Shown: positions 22,213 through 33,323, counted from the stretch's first letter. The stretch: DNA of 64,000 bases from Tranzscheliella williamsii (GCA_023212725.1 JALBYF010000012.1:124001-188000), one strand, 5' to 3'. Program-made: numbers and translations. The notes: a model not told the origin generated them from the letters alone.

Positions 22213-23366
22213 ATGCCACGATTCCGTGGAAGGCGAGTCGTTAATCTGTCTATGGTCAACGTTGTTCAACCGTCTTCCCGCACGTCTTGTATCTCTTCAC
22301 GCTTCTTTACGCTCTGCCGCAAGCTTGGGCCACTAGTCTTGCCAATGATGACACCCACTTCGGGCGGAGAAGCCCGAAGTAGTTCGTCATCTTCTGCGGA
22401 CCAGCTGCACCAGTTCGAGAGATTACTCGGTCGCTATGTCAGTTTGACTGTTGGCGACAAAGAGCCTCGAACTATCACAGGTAAACTGTGGGCATATGAT
22501 CCGAACCTCGGCATTGTAGGCCTTGAATGCGCCGCATCGCCACTGCAGCCCCCTTTCACCGCTGCTCCTGCCGCAGCAGCTAGCGTTGCACAAGCTTCTC
22601 AAGCCTCCCGAAATAGGTTCGCACAGAGTGCAGAGGTCATTGGATTCAAGATTGTGAAGGTTTCCGAGGTCAAGAAGATCGAGTTTGACCACTCCGGCAC
22701 CAACAATAACCCAGACAGAAACGGTGCTAGTGCTCACAATCTGTCAGGTGTCTTAACACCTGTCCACCCCGTTTCTCTCAAGGCAGCACAGGCGAGGGAA
22801 GCGGAAGCGGTTAAGCAGAGTCTGGCAAAGGTCGCGCGAACAGGAAAGGATGTCTCGGAGTTGGCGCAGTCAGTCTTCGACGCTCTCAGCAAGACGTAAG
22901 TGCACATAAGGGCGTACCCATGGGGCGAGCTTATCACAGCTCGATAGAACGCTGACGCCTTTTGAATCCTTTCCTTCTCCGGCGAGCTCAGTCTGCCATG
23001 TCGATGGCATGGCTCTCACATCATTGTCATGGAAGAGGTCGTTATTGTAAGTCCTTCTCTGATAGCAATTTCGAGGCATATGTCTCACCAATCATCGACC
23101 TTCTGTGATTTCTCAGTCTGGCCCCGAATACGACCCAGCCTCGACAAATGTGCCAGGATTTACTCGGGACCAGCTGCAATCCTACATCGACGGTACCGAT
23201 ACGGGACCAATGCTTGAAGGTGCGCAGTCAAAAGCTAACAGCTGGTTCCGGGTCGTCAAAGTCGTAAGTTCTGCTATTGTTTTGTCTCGAGTAGCCCTAG
23301 CTGACGACTAAGCAATTTCTCGCACATCAGCTGCAAGGCGAAAGGCGAAAGATTCTAGCTTCTTGA
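22213..23366 (+). CDS. LSM12: Lsm12-like RNA-binding protein
   Basis: Four exons: 22213-22895, 22992-23046, 23117-23263 and 23331-23366. All introns are GT-AG and frame is kept throughout; the product has up to 306 residues. The N-terminal Lsm-like domain is seen in FERLLGRYVSLTVGDKEPRT. The C-terminal anticodon-binding-like domain is assembled over exons 1-3 (AEAVKQSLAKVARTG ... LPCRWHGSHIIVMEEVVI). Lsm12 works with ataxin-2/Pbp1 in mRNA metabolism. The first 44 codons look leader-like, so the real start may be the double ATG at 22345. The last exon encodes only 11 residues. Confidence 0.86.
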
Positions 23367-23766
23367 TAGCCAGGGCGCTCGGCTGTTGTGATTATCATAT
23401 GTATGAGTACATCAAGAAGTGATTGCGATATACAAAAACCGCTTGTTATTAGCTGGTCTTGTACATTGTCTCGGCTTCGAGGGTTTCATACCACAGAAGA
23501 AGAGTATTGAATCACAACGACGCACATGAGTCGAACTGCTCGGTCCGTGCTCGGTCCGACGAGAACGCCTGTTGCGTCTCTGATCCATACCACCTCGGCA
23601 AAACCCGGCGACACAGCCACTGATATCATTTCATTGACCTCCGGCTGATGTTTTAAATGGAAAAAAAAAAAAAAAAAAAATGGTGGATGATGGACGATGT
23701 GTTACTATACAGTATACAGAAGCTAGCCCGCTTCGCCGTAAAATGTGCTAGGTCAGATGCGCGGGG
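23367..23766. other. Convergent 3' region of Lsm12 and NPC1 genes
   Basis: About 400 bases between two convergent genes. It contains an uninterrupted run of 20 adenines at 23661-23680. No coding region or RNA gene was seen. Confidence 0.5.
23661..23680 (+). repeat. A20 homopolymer tract
   Basis: Twenty consecutive A residues, directly readable, in the spacer between convergent genes. It may vary in length between strains or be a sequencing weak spot. Confidence 0.9.
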
Positions 23767-26700
23767 TCAGAGGTCGTCATCGTCGTCACTTTCTACCACT
23801 CCCGAAGTGAATAGTGGACGATACTCCGACCCGGCCCGATCTAGCCTCCGTTTCACGTCATGCTCGTCTTCGCCGGTTGACCAGCCTCTTCCTCCAAACC
23901 AGCTGAGTAGAACTGGGAGCAATATCAGGCCATGCAGAAGGCCGCCTACGATAAGGCTGAGCCATGTTTTGGCGTAGTACAGCTTCAGCAGATCTGACTT
24001 GGTGAAAATGAGCACGCCGACGCCTATCAGCTTGGTCGAGAAGATACCACTTACGACGGCGCCTCCGACGTCTGCAAGCGCAACCCATGCTCTCTCGTCG
24101 CGTTCCTTCTGCGACATTGGGTGCGACCTTGGAAGTGCTCCTGGAGTCCTCATAAATGCCCTGGCAATGTGAGCGCAGAACTCGACACCTATCGCAGCAC
24201 ATACGCTGAGGTTGACGAGGGTCAGAGCATTGAACTGGATGCCCCAAAAACCCATGGTGCCTGCGACTCCAAAAACTGCGCTGACGACGCAGATCGTCAC
24301 AATAAGACCGGTCCTCCAACTGCCAAGAAGCACCGTAGTGATTGCGAAGATCGCGACGGCTGCCGAGCCAAGGACTTGGACGGCCATAGATCTCAAGTAC
24401 GTGTACTGCTCGAAGAAGATGAAGAAAAGGCTGTACGGGAAGACTTTATAGCCTATTCTCGTTGATATATCTTCAGATATGCGTTGAGATTGCTCCAGTG
24501 CTTCTATGAAAGTGGCTTGAGACCGTAGTGGAGAAAAGTATGTGCGAAAATGCGATGCTCGCACCACCTTTAAGCCGGTATCGGGATCTGTTCCGATGCT
24601 TAGGGCGCTTGAATAGGCTGCTTGACCTCCGAGGGGGCATTCCTCATTCGTAGGGCTGATCAGCCACTGCTCCAGATAATGGTAGAACTCTTCCCCTTCT
24701 GGCAGACCATCCATGGTAATGTTCCAGGGGGGATTCCTTCCCTCAAAGCAAGCTTGGCAAGAGAATTGGCTTTCGTGAGGTGTGCAGAATGTGGCAGGAT
24801 CCTGCTTTCGGACACGGCAACATCCCTCCAGTACCGGATTGAGCCATTGAAAGAAATCGTCGATCCAACTGCTTGCCGGTTCCGCAAGAAGTGAGATGGC
24901 TGGCCTCTTTCGCTCGCCTTCTAATGTGTTGGCGAGAGACAACGGTTCGCAGGTTGTAAATCGTCCGCAAAGACCGCGCTGTCCCCGGCGGGTCCCTGTG
25001 TCTTCGCCAGAAGCGATGAAATAAACGGGGGGTCCGACATCCAGGAAAGTATCCACCGCGTCGAAATAAGGGCGCAGGTGGGATTTGGAAGGTAGGGCAA
25101 GCCTTTGGTCTAAGCCCATCTCAATTCTGCGAACACCGACAGAACTAATTGCAATTAGAGCGCCAAAGGCAAGCACAACGAGCTTCTTCGTCGTTGGACG
25201 TAGCAGAATCGGTGCATAACTGAAACGGATAAAATTGTCGAGCCAGCTTCCTTGAGCCTCCTTCATAGCCTGGACGCCGGTGCCACTTACGCTGGAGGTG
25301 ACAGAATGTCGGGCAATTCGTACGCACGGAAAACAGTCGATTCTTCCACCCTCGGTGCGATCCGCATCCAAGGCCATAGCAGCGACAAATACGGTGCAAT
25401 GAAGGATAGCGACGATGAACATGCTTCCTGCAGCGTATAAGGCAAAGTTACGGACAGCTGGCATTGGGACCAATGCTCCAAGGAGGAAAGCCACCACCTG
25501 AGTGGTGGCACTCAAGAGGATCGAGGGTCCCATGCGCGAGAGAGCTCGTGCCGCTCGCTCAGCGCTGGTAAGAAGTACAGCGGGATCGTGGCCAAAGGTT
25601 TCTGCGTCAGTGACATTCTCACCTGCGGCTCCAGGACCCTCGGTGGGTGATGCCATGGACCTCCCTGCTTCACTTGCCAGATGCCCTGGCGTAGGCTGTA
25701 ATATCGACGTTGGTATACCGTCGGCGCTGAGATCAACATTGAGAGGACCCTGACGCTCCATTTCGCTGCAGAGAAGGAAAATGTTGTCCACCCCAACAGC
25801 GAGCAGCATAAACGGAATGACTTCAGCGATGATGAGTGTGACCTTCACACCCATAGCGCTAAGGGTTCCTACGGCAGTCGATACTGAAAGCAACACTATA
25901 AAAATCCCAAAGAGACCTAGCGTGAACTTTGAAGAGACGCAAAAGCCTCTGATGACTTGACGAAGTTGCATCCACAACCTTGACGAACTGCCACTTGCAC
26001 CACGTATTCGCAGCAAAGGTCTACTATTTAGCGGCAAGCGAGGGTATGAGCTGGTGGGGTGCTCGGAAACGTCTGGGTTTCGCGCCGAATGACTGTTGCT
26101 TTCCGAGATCGCCGCCGTAGACCACCCGCCAAGAGTCAAGGCCGCATAAACAAACATGGTCAAGTACGAGAGTACCACGATTCCAATGTCCGTGTTGCTA
26201 CTGCTTCCAATCTCCTTCTGGAGGCTCACACCTGTGCTGAAAGATATCTCCAGCCCAAGCTCTCTTCTTCGTTGAGACAAAGGATGTTCTTCCGGCGTGG
26301 CCGAAGTGGACAACATGGTACCCGACACTTCTAGAAGCAACGAAAGTAGCGCGTTTTCCCACTCTTCTGCACCAGCGATTGCAGATTTGTCAGCACTATT
26401 GTTCAATACGTAAGTCACGACGGCCGATCGTGCCGCACTGGGCTCGAGGTTTTGAGGTATGCCCCCAAGCACGATATTGGGTTTCAGCGGTTGCCCGAAG
26501 GTCGGAAGGCATTCTGCTGGATTGTTGGCGCACTGGTCCAAGTACTGGCTCCAATTGTCAGCCGAAAGCCCCGAGCCGACCAAGTCATCCTGGAAGTATC
26601 CGAGGATACTCTGCACCACGCAAGGAGAGCCAGGGCCTGCTGGGGCAAGACAGACGTCTTGCAACCTGAGGCCTGAAGGCTCTGATCTCAAACTGCGTAT

Positions 26701-28278
26701 TTCACGCTCGAGGTCGTCGAGCCAAAGTAACCTTTCCCACGAAATGACTGGTGGGAGAGAGTTTATGTCAGGATCGATTCGCAACTGCGGTAGTCTGCTG
26801 TGCGATTCCCGGTCCATCAAGAATATTTGCTGAGGGCGGTAGAAAGGTCCAAATTCCTGGTCGAAAAAGTCCTTTTGCAGCTTCGCGGTGGATCCGGGCG
26901 CGACCCATAGTGCCACGGGATCCGTCTCCACCTCGAAGTACCTCCAACCGCTATTAGCGATGGAAACAAAAACACCTGCAACTAGGAACGTCACCCAAGG
27001 ATTACTTGCGCATATGAGCCCAATCTTGTAGAAAATCCGAGACAGAACCCTGTTTAATGGATACTTGCGCGGTTGCTGGGAAGCCAAGGCTGATAGGTTA
27101 TGATCTGTCGCCAAACCAGCGCCGCGGTAAAACCCATCAGCTACAGAGGTTCCGGCTGACCCATCTTCTCCGAAGTGTCCTACCCCCCTTGCCCCCAATA
27201 GGTCAGTAGTACGCCGAGATGCAATCTCTTGTGGAGCGCTCAAAGAACCGTTATTTCCGTTGATGTCCTCTGCATGGACAGAATCTTCTGAAGCCATGCG
27301 CACCCGCTCGAAGCCGCTGCCCTCACTGAACAAGCTGAGACCACTGCTTCGGTGAGGAAGAAATATGGCGCCTGTTTTTCGCTTCCTGTACTTCTGAAAA
27401 GGGATCCAGGCCACTACTGCCAGGACAACAGCTAGGTAGCACAGCACGACGGCGGATGTGTAGCATGACAGCGAGCCGACGGAACAAGGAGCCCCTTGGT
27501 GTCCTCTGCCTGGGACCGGTGGTAGCGGTGCACACGTATCGGGGCAATCGACGCAGGCACATCGCGATAGAAGTTCTGGATCGCTGCATTGCCTCGGGTT
27601 ATGATCGAACGGGACAGGTGGACTTCCGGTGTTATTGCCGAGGCCGTAGCGGCCAGCATCTTCAGTGAGTGACCGGAGACTGGTATCCTTGGTCGAGGGG
27701 AAGTTGATTTGAAAGGGACTACCCACTAGCGGCTTCTCGTCGCCTAGAAACTTAAGGAAAGCGGATTGTTCTTTTGCACCACCTCCGATGAGGTCCATGG
27801 CAAACCCGTTGCTGGCTCCAAACTTGACGTCTTTGCAGCTGTCGAAGAAAGTCTTTTTCCATCCTTCTTCAATGTAGTAATCAACTGTCTTGACCGCTAT
27901 TGTCGGCTTTCCATCATTTCCCGGAAGCTGTTGAGTCTCTACTACATCAACGAAGAGTGACTGATTGGGAGAGCATGTAAAGGAGCAGAATAGGGAACGG
28001 AAGTTGTTCCGGCAGGCAGGGCATGAGGAGATCAAAGCCTCGGCTTGCTGCAGATTTGCAGCAAGGACTTCAACCTGATCCTCAGTACAGCATACTGCAC
28101 CTTCTTCGTACTCCGAGCCGCACGTCTCTACCAGATGTTGTCGAAATCCTGATGAAGGTAGAGTGGCAGCCTCGTCGACAGGACAAGGCAAATCGGGGCT
28201 AAAGACGTTCTTCTTCCCGCAACTGCCCTTCATGTGACAACGACCCTTAGGCCGTTGCGACATGTGCACTGTTTCCAT
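23767..28278 (-). CDS. NCR1: NPC1/Ncr1 sterol transporter
   Basis: Long open frame, about 1503 residues from the first ATG (METVHMSQRPKG). The N-terminal Cys-rich NPC1 domain is clear (GRCHMKGSCGKKNVFSPDLP and CPACRNNFRSLFCSFTCSPN). A patched-type sterol-sensing domain follows (FGIFIVLLSVSTAVGTLSAM and AEVIPFMLLAVGVDNIFLL). The second RND-like membrane block lies near the C-terminus (FNALTLVNLSVCAAIGVEFC). NPC1 proteins move sterols from the vacuole/late endosome lumen into the membrane. The ATG-started product has no signal peptide, although such proteins need one. In-frame sequence upstream of the ATG (NILNLPALISISSSSTAPQG) looks like the end of a signal peptide, so a further 5' exon is probable. 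It was not located. Confidence 0.92.
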   Translation of the reverse strand: METVHMSQRPKGRCHMKGSCGKKNVFSPDLPCPVDEAATLPSSGFRQHLVETCGSEYEEGAVCCTEDQVEVLAANLQQAEALISSCPACRNNFRSLFCSFTCSPNQSLFVDVVETQQLPGNDGKPTIAVKTVDYYIEEGWKKTFFDSCKDVKFGASNGFAMDLIGGGAKEQSAFLKFLGDEKPLVGSPFQINFPSTKDTSLRSLTEDAGRYGLGNNTGSPPVPFDHNPRQCSDPELLSRCACVDCPDTCAPLPPVPGRGHQGAPCSVGSLSCYTSAVVLCYLAVVLAVVAWIPFQKYRKRKTGAIFLPHRSSGLSLFSEGSGFERVRMASEDSVHAEDINGNNGSLSAPQEIASRRTTDLLGARGVGHFGEDGSAGTSVADGFYRGAGLATDHNLSALASQQPRKYPLNRVLSRIFYKIGLICASNPWVTFLVAGVFVSIANSGWRYFEVETDPVALWVAPGSTAKLQKDFFDQEFGPFYRPQQIFLMDRESHSRLPQLRIDPDINSLPPVISWERLLWLDDLEREIRSLRSEPSGLRLQDVCLAPAGPGSPCVVQSILGYFQDDLVGSGLSADNWSQYLDQCANNPAECLPTFGQPLKPNIVLGGIPQNLEPSAARSAVVTYVLNNSADKSAIAGAEEWENALLSLLLEVSGTMLSTSATPEEHPLSQRRRELGLEISFSTGVSLQKEIGSSSNTDIGIVVLSYLTMFVYAALTLGGWSTAAISESNSHSARNPDVSEHPTSSYPRLPLNSRPLLRIRGASGSSSRLWMQLRQVIRGFCVSSKFTLGLFGIFIVLLSVSTAVGTLSAMGVKVTLIIAEVIPFMLLAVGVDNIFLLCSEMERQGPLNVDLSADGIPTSILQPTPGHLASEAGRSMASPTEGPGAAGENVTDAETFGHDPAVLLTSAERAARALSRMGPSILLSATTQVVAFLLGALVPMPAVRNFALYAAGSMFIVAILHCTVFVAAMALDADRTEGGRIDCFPCVRIARHSVTSSVSGTGVQAMKEAQGSWLDNFIRFSYAPILLRPTTKKLVVLAFGALIAISSVGVRRIEMGLDQRLALPSKSHLRPYFDAVDTFLDVGPPVYFIASGEDTGTRRGQRGLCGRFTTCEPLSLANTLEGERKRPAISLLAEPASSWIDDFFQWLNPVLEGCCRVRKQDPATFCTPHESQFSCQACFEGRNPPWNITMDGLPEGEEFYHYLEQWLISPTNEECPLGGQAAYSSALSIGTDPDTGLKVVRASHFRTYFSPLRSQATFIEALEQSQRISEDISTRIGYKVFPYSLFFIFFEQYTYLRSMAVQVLGSAAVAIFAITTVLLGSWRTGLIVTICVVSAVFGVAGTMGFWGIQFNALTLVNLSVCAAIGVEFCAHIARAFMRTPGALPRSHPMSQKERDERAWVALADVGGAVVSGIFSTKLIGVGVLIFTKSDLLKLYYAKTWLSLIVGGLLHGLILLPVLLSWFGGRGWSTGEDEHDVKRRLDRAGSEYRPLFTSGVVESDDDDDL

Positions 28279-29258
28279 TCGGATTCCTTGTGGAGCTGTG
28301 GAACTGCTAGATATGCTGATGAGTGCTGGAAGATTTAGGATGTTTCGGATGGTGTTCTGATGTCTGCTGCGATAGGGGTCTAGATCGAGCAATCATGTGA
28401 ATGTGAATGTTGAATGGCTTGGCCCAAGCGGTGATGGCCCCCTCATTTCAGGATTGAAATCGTGGATGCCAACAGGCTTAACATACAGTCGCGTCCAATA
28501 CTCACACTGTCCCCACCATTTAACCAAAAATACTCGAGGTGGCCTCTCATTCACACAGGACATCACTTATGATCATGCAGAGTGGTGTGTGTCCTACTGT
28601 TCGAAAGCTGTGCTTAAGGGTTACACAGTGATGTGACTTTTGTGTGGATGCAATAGGAAAAGCGTGACAAAAATAGCTGGCCAAAATTTTCTTGTCCTCA
28701 ATGCAAAATAAGGGTCACCTTCAGTTACCTTTTAGCAGCTTGGACTACCTCCAGTTTTCTAGACATCGACTTTATGAGTCTTTGATTAGACTCCAAAGGG
28801 ACAGGCTTACATGCTTTGATGACAGTAGCCTGAAGATTGGCTGTGTTTGTGATGCTATACTTTTTCGTACCCTGTCATGCCCCAGGGTCTGATAACCTCT
28901 GGTGCAGGGGGGTTGACTGGGAGTACCAGTGAGCGGATGAGGTTGGGTTGATGTGGGGATGCACACCACTACAAGAGGCCGCCGCTACAGTGGCAACAAG
29001 GTAGTCAAGGTCATATACTAGGACTTGTAAAACCATTTTGACATGACACCTATGGGTAGTTCTTCCCGTAGAACTACCTAGGACCTCCCCTAGGTTTTCC
29101 GCATGAGCCATATATGAGCCCCTACATCCAGAACCCCTAGCGTCGCCTAATCATGGCAGGGGGCGGTGGACTCCGGGGAAACTTCTTTAGGATCTCTTCC
29201 CCGAAGACTTGAATCCTATTTCCCCTAGGGGTCACTACGGAATGGTTCCAGACCTCTA

Positions 29259-29273
29259 GGGGAAAGTTTTCCC
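29259..29273. repeat. Palindromic repeat copy 1
   Basis: GGGGAAAGTTTTCCC, followed by GCTAGGACT. First of four related palindromes in the gene-free island. Confidence 0.6.
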
Positions 29274-30152
29274 GCTAGGACTCCTACGAGAACTTCTTCC
29301 CCTAGAACTAACTACCTTAGAACTCAAGAATCATAAATGTAAAATTACCGGCAAGAACCCTTGACACATAGACTCATAAATCCACCGAAGCGTGTGTTAG
29401 GCGCAAATGAACCATAAATTCTAGAAAAATGAATAAATACTATTCTTTTCCCGAACAGGCGTTCCCTTATGTCTGTTGCTGTATGAATTTTAGGGTTCTG
29501 GTAATTCATGAGAAATCATAAACCCAGATATTCATGATCTGTATCTCGTGGTTGCCACCATTTAAACTTTTGGATGATTAAGGCCCAACAGGTTGAGAAC
29601 AGCTTCAGATATACATATGAATTGTGAATCTGGCGTCGCTGAGAATTTCCACATACGATCTATGATTCATGTTCTGTGCGGGCACATCTATGCCCCAGGT
29701 AGATCCGGCTTGGGCATGGGTGTTTACCTTACAGGGCACTATTGACGATATTTTTGGCTGTCGGTTAGTTTGAACTGGCGATGTGCAGACACCCTATAGA
29801 GTCCTTCCGGGATTTTTACTTTCATGATTAGGCAAAGCTAATGGTTTAGATATTATGAGAAAAAAATCACCTGGGGGTTTTAGGGGAATATCTTGGGAAA
29901 ATGTATCCCCGAGCTCACACCCCTGCTATGAATGCCGCAAAACTGGCCGGTCACCATGCTCACCAGCCTTTTAAGGAAGGTAGGAAGCTCATTCGCGCCC
30001 TCCATCGTGGCAAGGTTCTTTTTTGCTTGGACGCCTTGCAAGCTGCAATTCTTACAGCGTGCCTAGGCACTGGATTACGAGTGTGAACCCTAACACACCC
30101 TATGAGTTCTTGCGGCAAGTTTTTTCCTTTCGGCAACGCTAGGGTTTCAGGA

Positions 30153-30165
30153 GGGAAGTTTTCCC
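30153..30165. repeat. Palindromic repeat copy 2
   Basis: GGGAAGTTTTCCC within a longer inverted repeat whose arms begin GAGGG and end CCCCTC. Confidence 0.6.
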
Positions 30166-30647
30166 CTCCCCTGCGTATGATTGATCATTAAACTAACAGG
30201 AAGTTTCATGATTTGACCCAATTCATGTTCAGGAATATATTCAAGGACGCGTTTCAGGACATCTGGTGTGACAAAATTTCGGATTCCCGTCAGCATAGAC
30301 ACCTTGACATCGCCCAGATTTATGCTTTCAGTCACAGATTCATATCAGGGGTGTAACCCCCTTAGGAAAACTAGTCATAAGTGTTCCATTCAAGGGACAC
30401 CTAGGGGAATTCTTACATCTAGCCCTAGAAATGTTGCCTAGTCATGAATGTGAAATTTCCGATAGGATTTCCGGTAGAAGTCTGACAAAAGTCACAAATT
30501 CATTCTATCGCGACTTTTACGGGAAGTACCGAAACCCACCGCGCACATGACTCATGACTCTGGCTCATCTCAGGTCTCGTATTCATAATTGGGGGGACGA
30601 ATCTCCGGGGGAAACTCCCCTAGAACTACCTCGGATTCGAGTCCTAG

Positions 30648-30662
30648 GGGAAGTTTTTCCCG
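30648..30662. repeat. Palindromic repeat copy 3
   Basis: GGGGAAGTTTTTCCC, followed by GTAGGACT, which matches the flank of copy 1 closely. CCTAGGG pieces lie on both sides. Confidence 0.6.
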
Positions 30663-31063
30663 TAGGACTTTCCCTAGAAGTCCTAGGGAGTACTGCGGAA
30701 AGTTACCCCGAAGCCCGCGGCCCCCTGCTGTGATGAAAACATGAATGACTCATATATGTACTCATGACTTTGCCATAGCACCTCATTCTAACGGAAGATG
30801 TTCGAAAGAATTACCGTAAAACGAACAATGACCTTCGATGTTTCCTGCAACGATGATCCATGGATCTGAGTCATACTATGAGTTCATAGCTACTGTGACT
30901 GGAGTGGTTATGAATTTTTGTTGGCGGTCAGAGCTGGAGCTTGTAAGCTTCGGAGTCCTAAGGGCAAGAAATCTACGACAGGAGTCCTGGCGGACAGAAG
31001 GGAAAGCTCCCAGAGGAGTCTGGCAGAGGTCGAAATTTGTTTTGTCGCGACTCATGCTCCAGC

Positions 31064-31076
31064 GGGAAGTTTTCCC
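31064..31076. repeat. Palindromic repeat copy 4
   Basis: GGGAAGTTTTCCC, followed by GGACTTCC and GCTAGGAAG. It has the same core as copy 2. Confidence 0.6.
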
Positions 31077-31542
31077 GGACTTCCTTGCTAGGAAGTGCAA
31101 ACATATATATGTACACGCCGAGATACGAACCGCATGCTGCTTAAGACACCATCATGCTCATACCAAGGCTGGCGTTTTACTTGGTAGCTCGCACGCTCAC
31201 GCCTGCGCGAGCCGCCGCCATCGTGGATGGAGAATGATGGATGAGGTGCCTTGACTTATGGCTCGCACTCATGACTGCTTGTCTTACACTGTTGACAGCG
31301 GTCCGATTTGAATCTTGCTGCAATCATGTGCATCGTCTGATATGTACAACCAACCGAAGAACATCTGGATCATATATGGGGAAGCAGGCATGAAGGTCCT
31401 GGGTAGCATTCATGATTATGACTCTATGACTGCTCCCCCCAAACTGTGCGCTTGCTGACAGCGGCGGACGGGACTGATGCTATGGTCTCTTTACTTTTCT
31501 GCCAGTTCTTTCGCTACGCTACATAAGGTTGAGTGAACGTTT

Positions 31543-33323
31543 TTAATCAACGACTATGGGGTTGCTCTTCGCCCTTGCTTGCTTTTCACACAAAGACAAG
31601 GCGTCTTGGATCATCTCGCGGCTGAGGAAACGGAAACGCTCATCCAGCATCTGTAAGCTACTCTGGAGCTGCTCGACAGTATTGGTGCCAAGCGTGAAAC
31701 CTCGTAGACAGCTAACCTTCCTGAGATATTTCAACAGGTATTTTGCCGTGACCATAACGTAGAGGTCCTCTACGAACCGCGCATCTGGATGGCGCTCTTC
31801 AGACTTAGCAAGTTGCAAGTACGACTCCCTCGGGTCAGCTAGTACTATAAAACCATTTTCCATCATTCTTCTGAGCACCCATTCGAATAGACGCTGTACC
31901 TTGTCTGTTTGAGGTTCCGTACTTGAGCGACGTTTCATGCGCACCTCCACTATCCTTTGGCCCAGCTGATAGAGACCGGGCTGGGACTTGATATCTGATA
32001 AGCGGAAGTACTGAGCTTCGCGCAAGTAACGGTCAATGTACTGTTGGACTTGAAGCCGGAAATAAGTTTCCGTCAGCCCGGCATCTGGGACTTTCTCCGC
32101 ATCCCGTAACAAACGGCGCTTGGTTAGAGGCAAGTGGGACCCCTTGCGCAGGGCCGAGCTCCCCGGCTGTACGACTAAACCCGATGTAGGGGTCAGGTCG
32201 TCTTGCATCGAGGCGCCGTCGGTTTCACTGGATAGGAGTTGGCGCGCCTCCGTCCGCGTGAGACGCTTTTGTTGAGCTTGTGCAGAAAAACTTCCGTGAG
32301 TTGTGGCAAAGGCAGCTTCAGCCGTGCTAGATTGTTCTGCTGTCTGTTCGAGCGCATCTCGCCAGTCTCGATGTTGGTGCGTGCGGGTCTGAAAAGCGTC
32401 GCGCTTCTGCGCGACGTGCCATTGATGCAGAACAGCTTCTGTAAGGGGCGAGCAATAGGTAGGAGCCACCAAAGACAAGGCGTCTAGCTGGTGCTGACAT
32501 TCCTGATTTGGGTCGTCACACAGGACTGGAAAGGGGGGCTCTCTTTCTGTAAGTGACGAACGGAAGATTAGCAGAGCTGCCGATACTCACTGATGTTCCT
32601 TGCAGCGAGAAAGCGATTTTCCCAGCGGTCGACTTGGATCTTTCCGCAGCAGCTGATCGTATCTGCTAATCCGAAGCGAGGTCTGATCGGAGTTAATTGT
32701 CCATGGGAAAGAGCAGGTTCGCTGTGCTCGGCCCGTTTCGGAGCGGCTACGAGGTAGCATTCTGGGATCCCCAGAGCGGTTGTTGCCTCCTTTGAGGTAT
32801 GTCGCTGCTGCGCTCGACGTAAGGACTTTCGCGTTTCGAGAACACGCAGCACTTGTGTGCCGTCGTCGACTGAAACATGAAGACGTGTGAACGGTAAGCT
32901 CCTCGCTAGCTGTTGGTGGCACAGCGACTTGACTCACCTTCGTAAGTGATGCTGTCTTCTTTGCTTGTGATGCCAACAATAATCCCACACACTTGAGCCA
33001 TGACGCAAGGATAGTTGTAATGTCGGAAGAAGGGCAAGCCTGCAAACATGCTTGGTGAGGTCAGAAGAGGAGCAGCAGCGATGTGTTTGTGGACACGACT
33101 CACCTCCCAAGACTGCGGAAAGCTTAGACATCATCTTCATCTCGGCCACATCCCTACAAGTGCATTTCGGGATTGCAGCCGCACCGGATTCTGCGCTTTC
33201 GTAAGCTTTGACAACATCGCTAGGAGATAGATGCGCGAGGAAGTCCTGGCACTGGTGACCATCTTTATGCAGTAAAGAGTTTAGCAGGACAGGCGATTCG
33301 AGGCAGATGTCCGTGCCATCCAT
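31543..33323 (-). CDS. STN1: CST telomere-capping complex subunit Stn1
   Basis: Four exons on the minus strand: 33323-33104, 33039-32938, 32869-32591 and 32546-31543; the product has 534 residues. Introns are 64, 68 and 44 nt, all GTGAGT...CAG, and each junction keeps frame. The N-terminal OB-fold matches Stn1: CTCRDVAEMK (compare RDILDMK in animal STN1), then FFRHYNYPCVMAQVCGIIVG and ITYEVDDGTQVLRVLETRK over the exon 2/3 junction. The C-terminal half has helical winged-helix features (RLFEWVLRRMMENGFIVL). Stn1 binds single-stranded telomeric DNA with Ten1 and recruits polymerase alpha-primase. The long linker between the OB fold and the C-terminal domain is poorly conserved. It is divergent from Chz1. 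Confidence 0.85.

Larger units (their letters stand above)
28279..31542. other. Gene-free, AT-richer island with repeated palindromes
   Basis: About 3.2 kb with no convincing coding region on either strand. It is visibly richer in A and T than its surroundings and has stop codons in all frames. Short sequences recur: four copies of a GGGAAGTTTTCCC-type palindrome, many CCTAGG/CTAGGGG pieces, and at least nine TCATGA hexamers. The region lies upstream of NPC1 and downstream of Stn1. It may be a decayed transposable element or repeat cluster; no terminal repeats or transposase remains were recognised. Confidence 0.6.

Noticed and set aside
29490..30145. Single TTAGGG/CCCTAA hexamers suggesting telomeric sequence
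   Set aside because: They are isolated, not tandem, and no more frequent than expected in AT-rich DNA.
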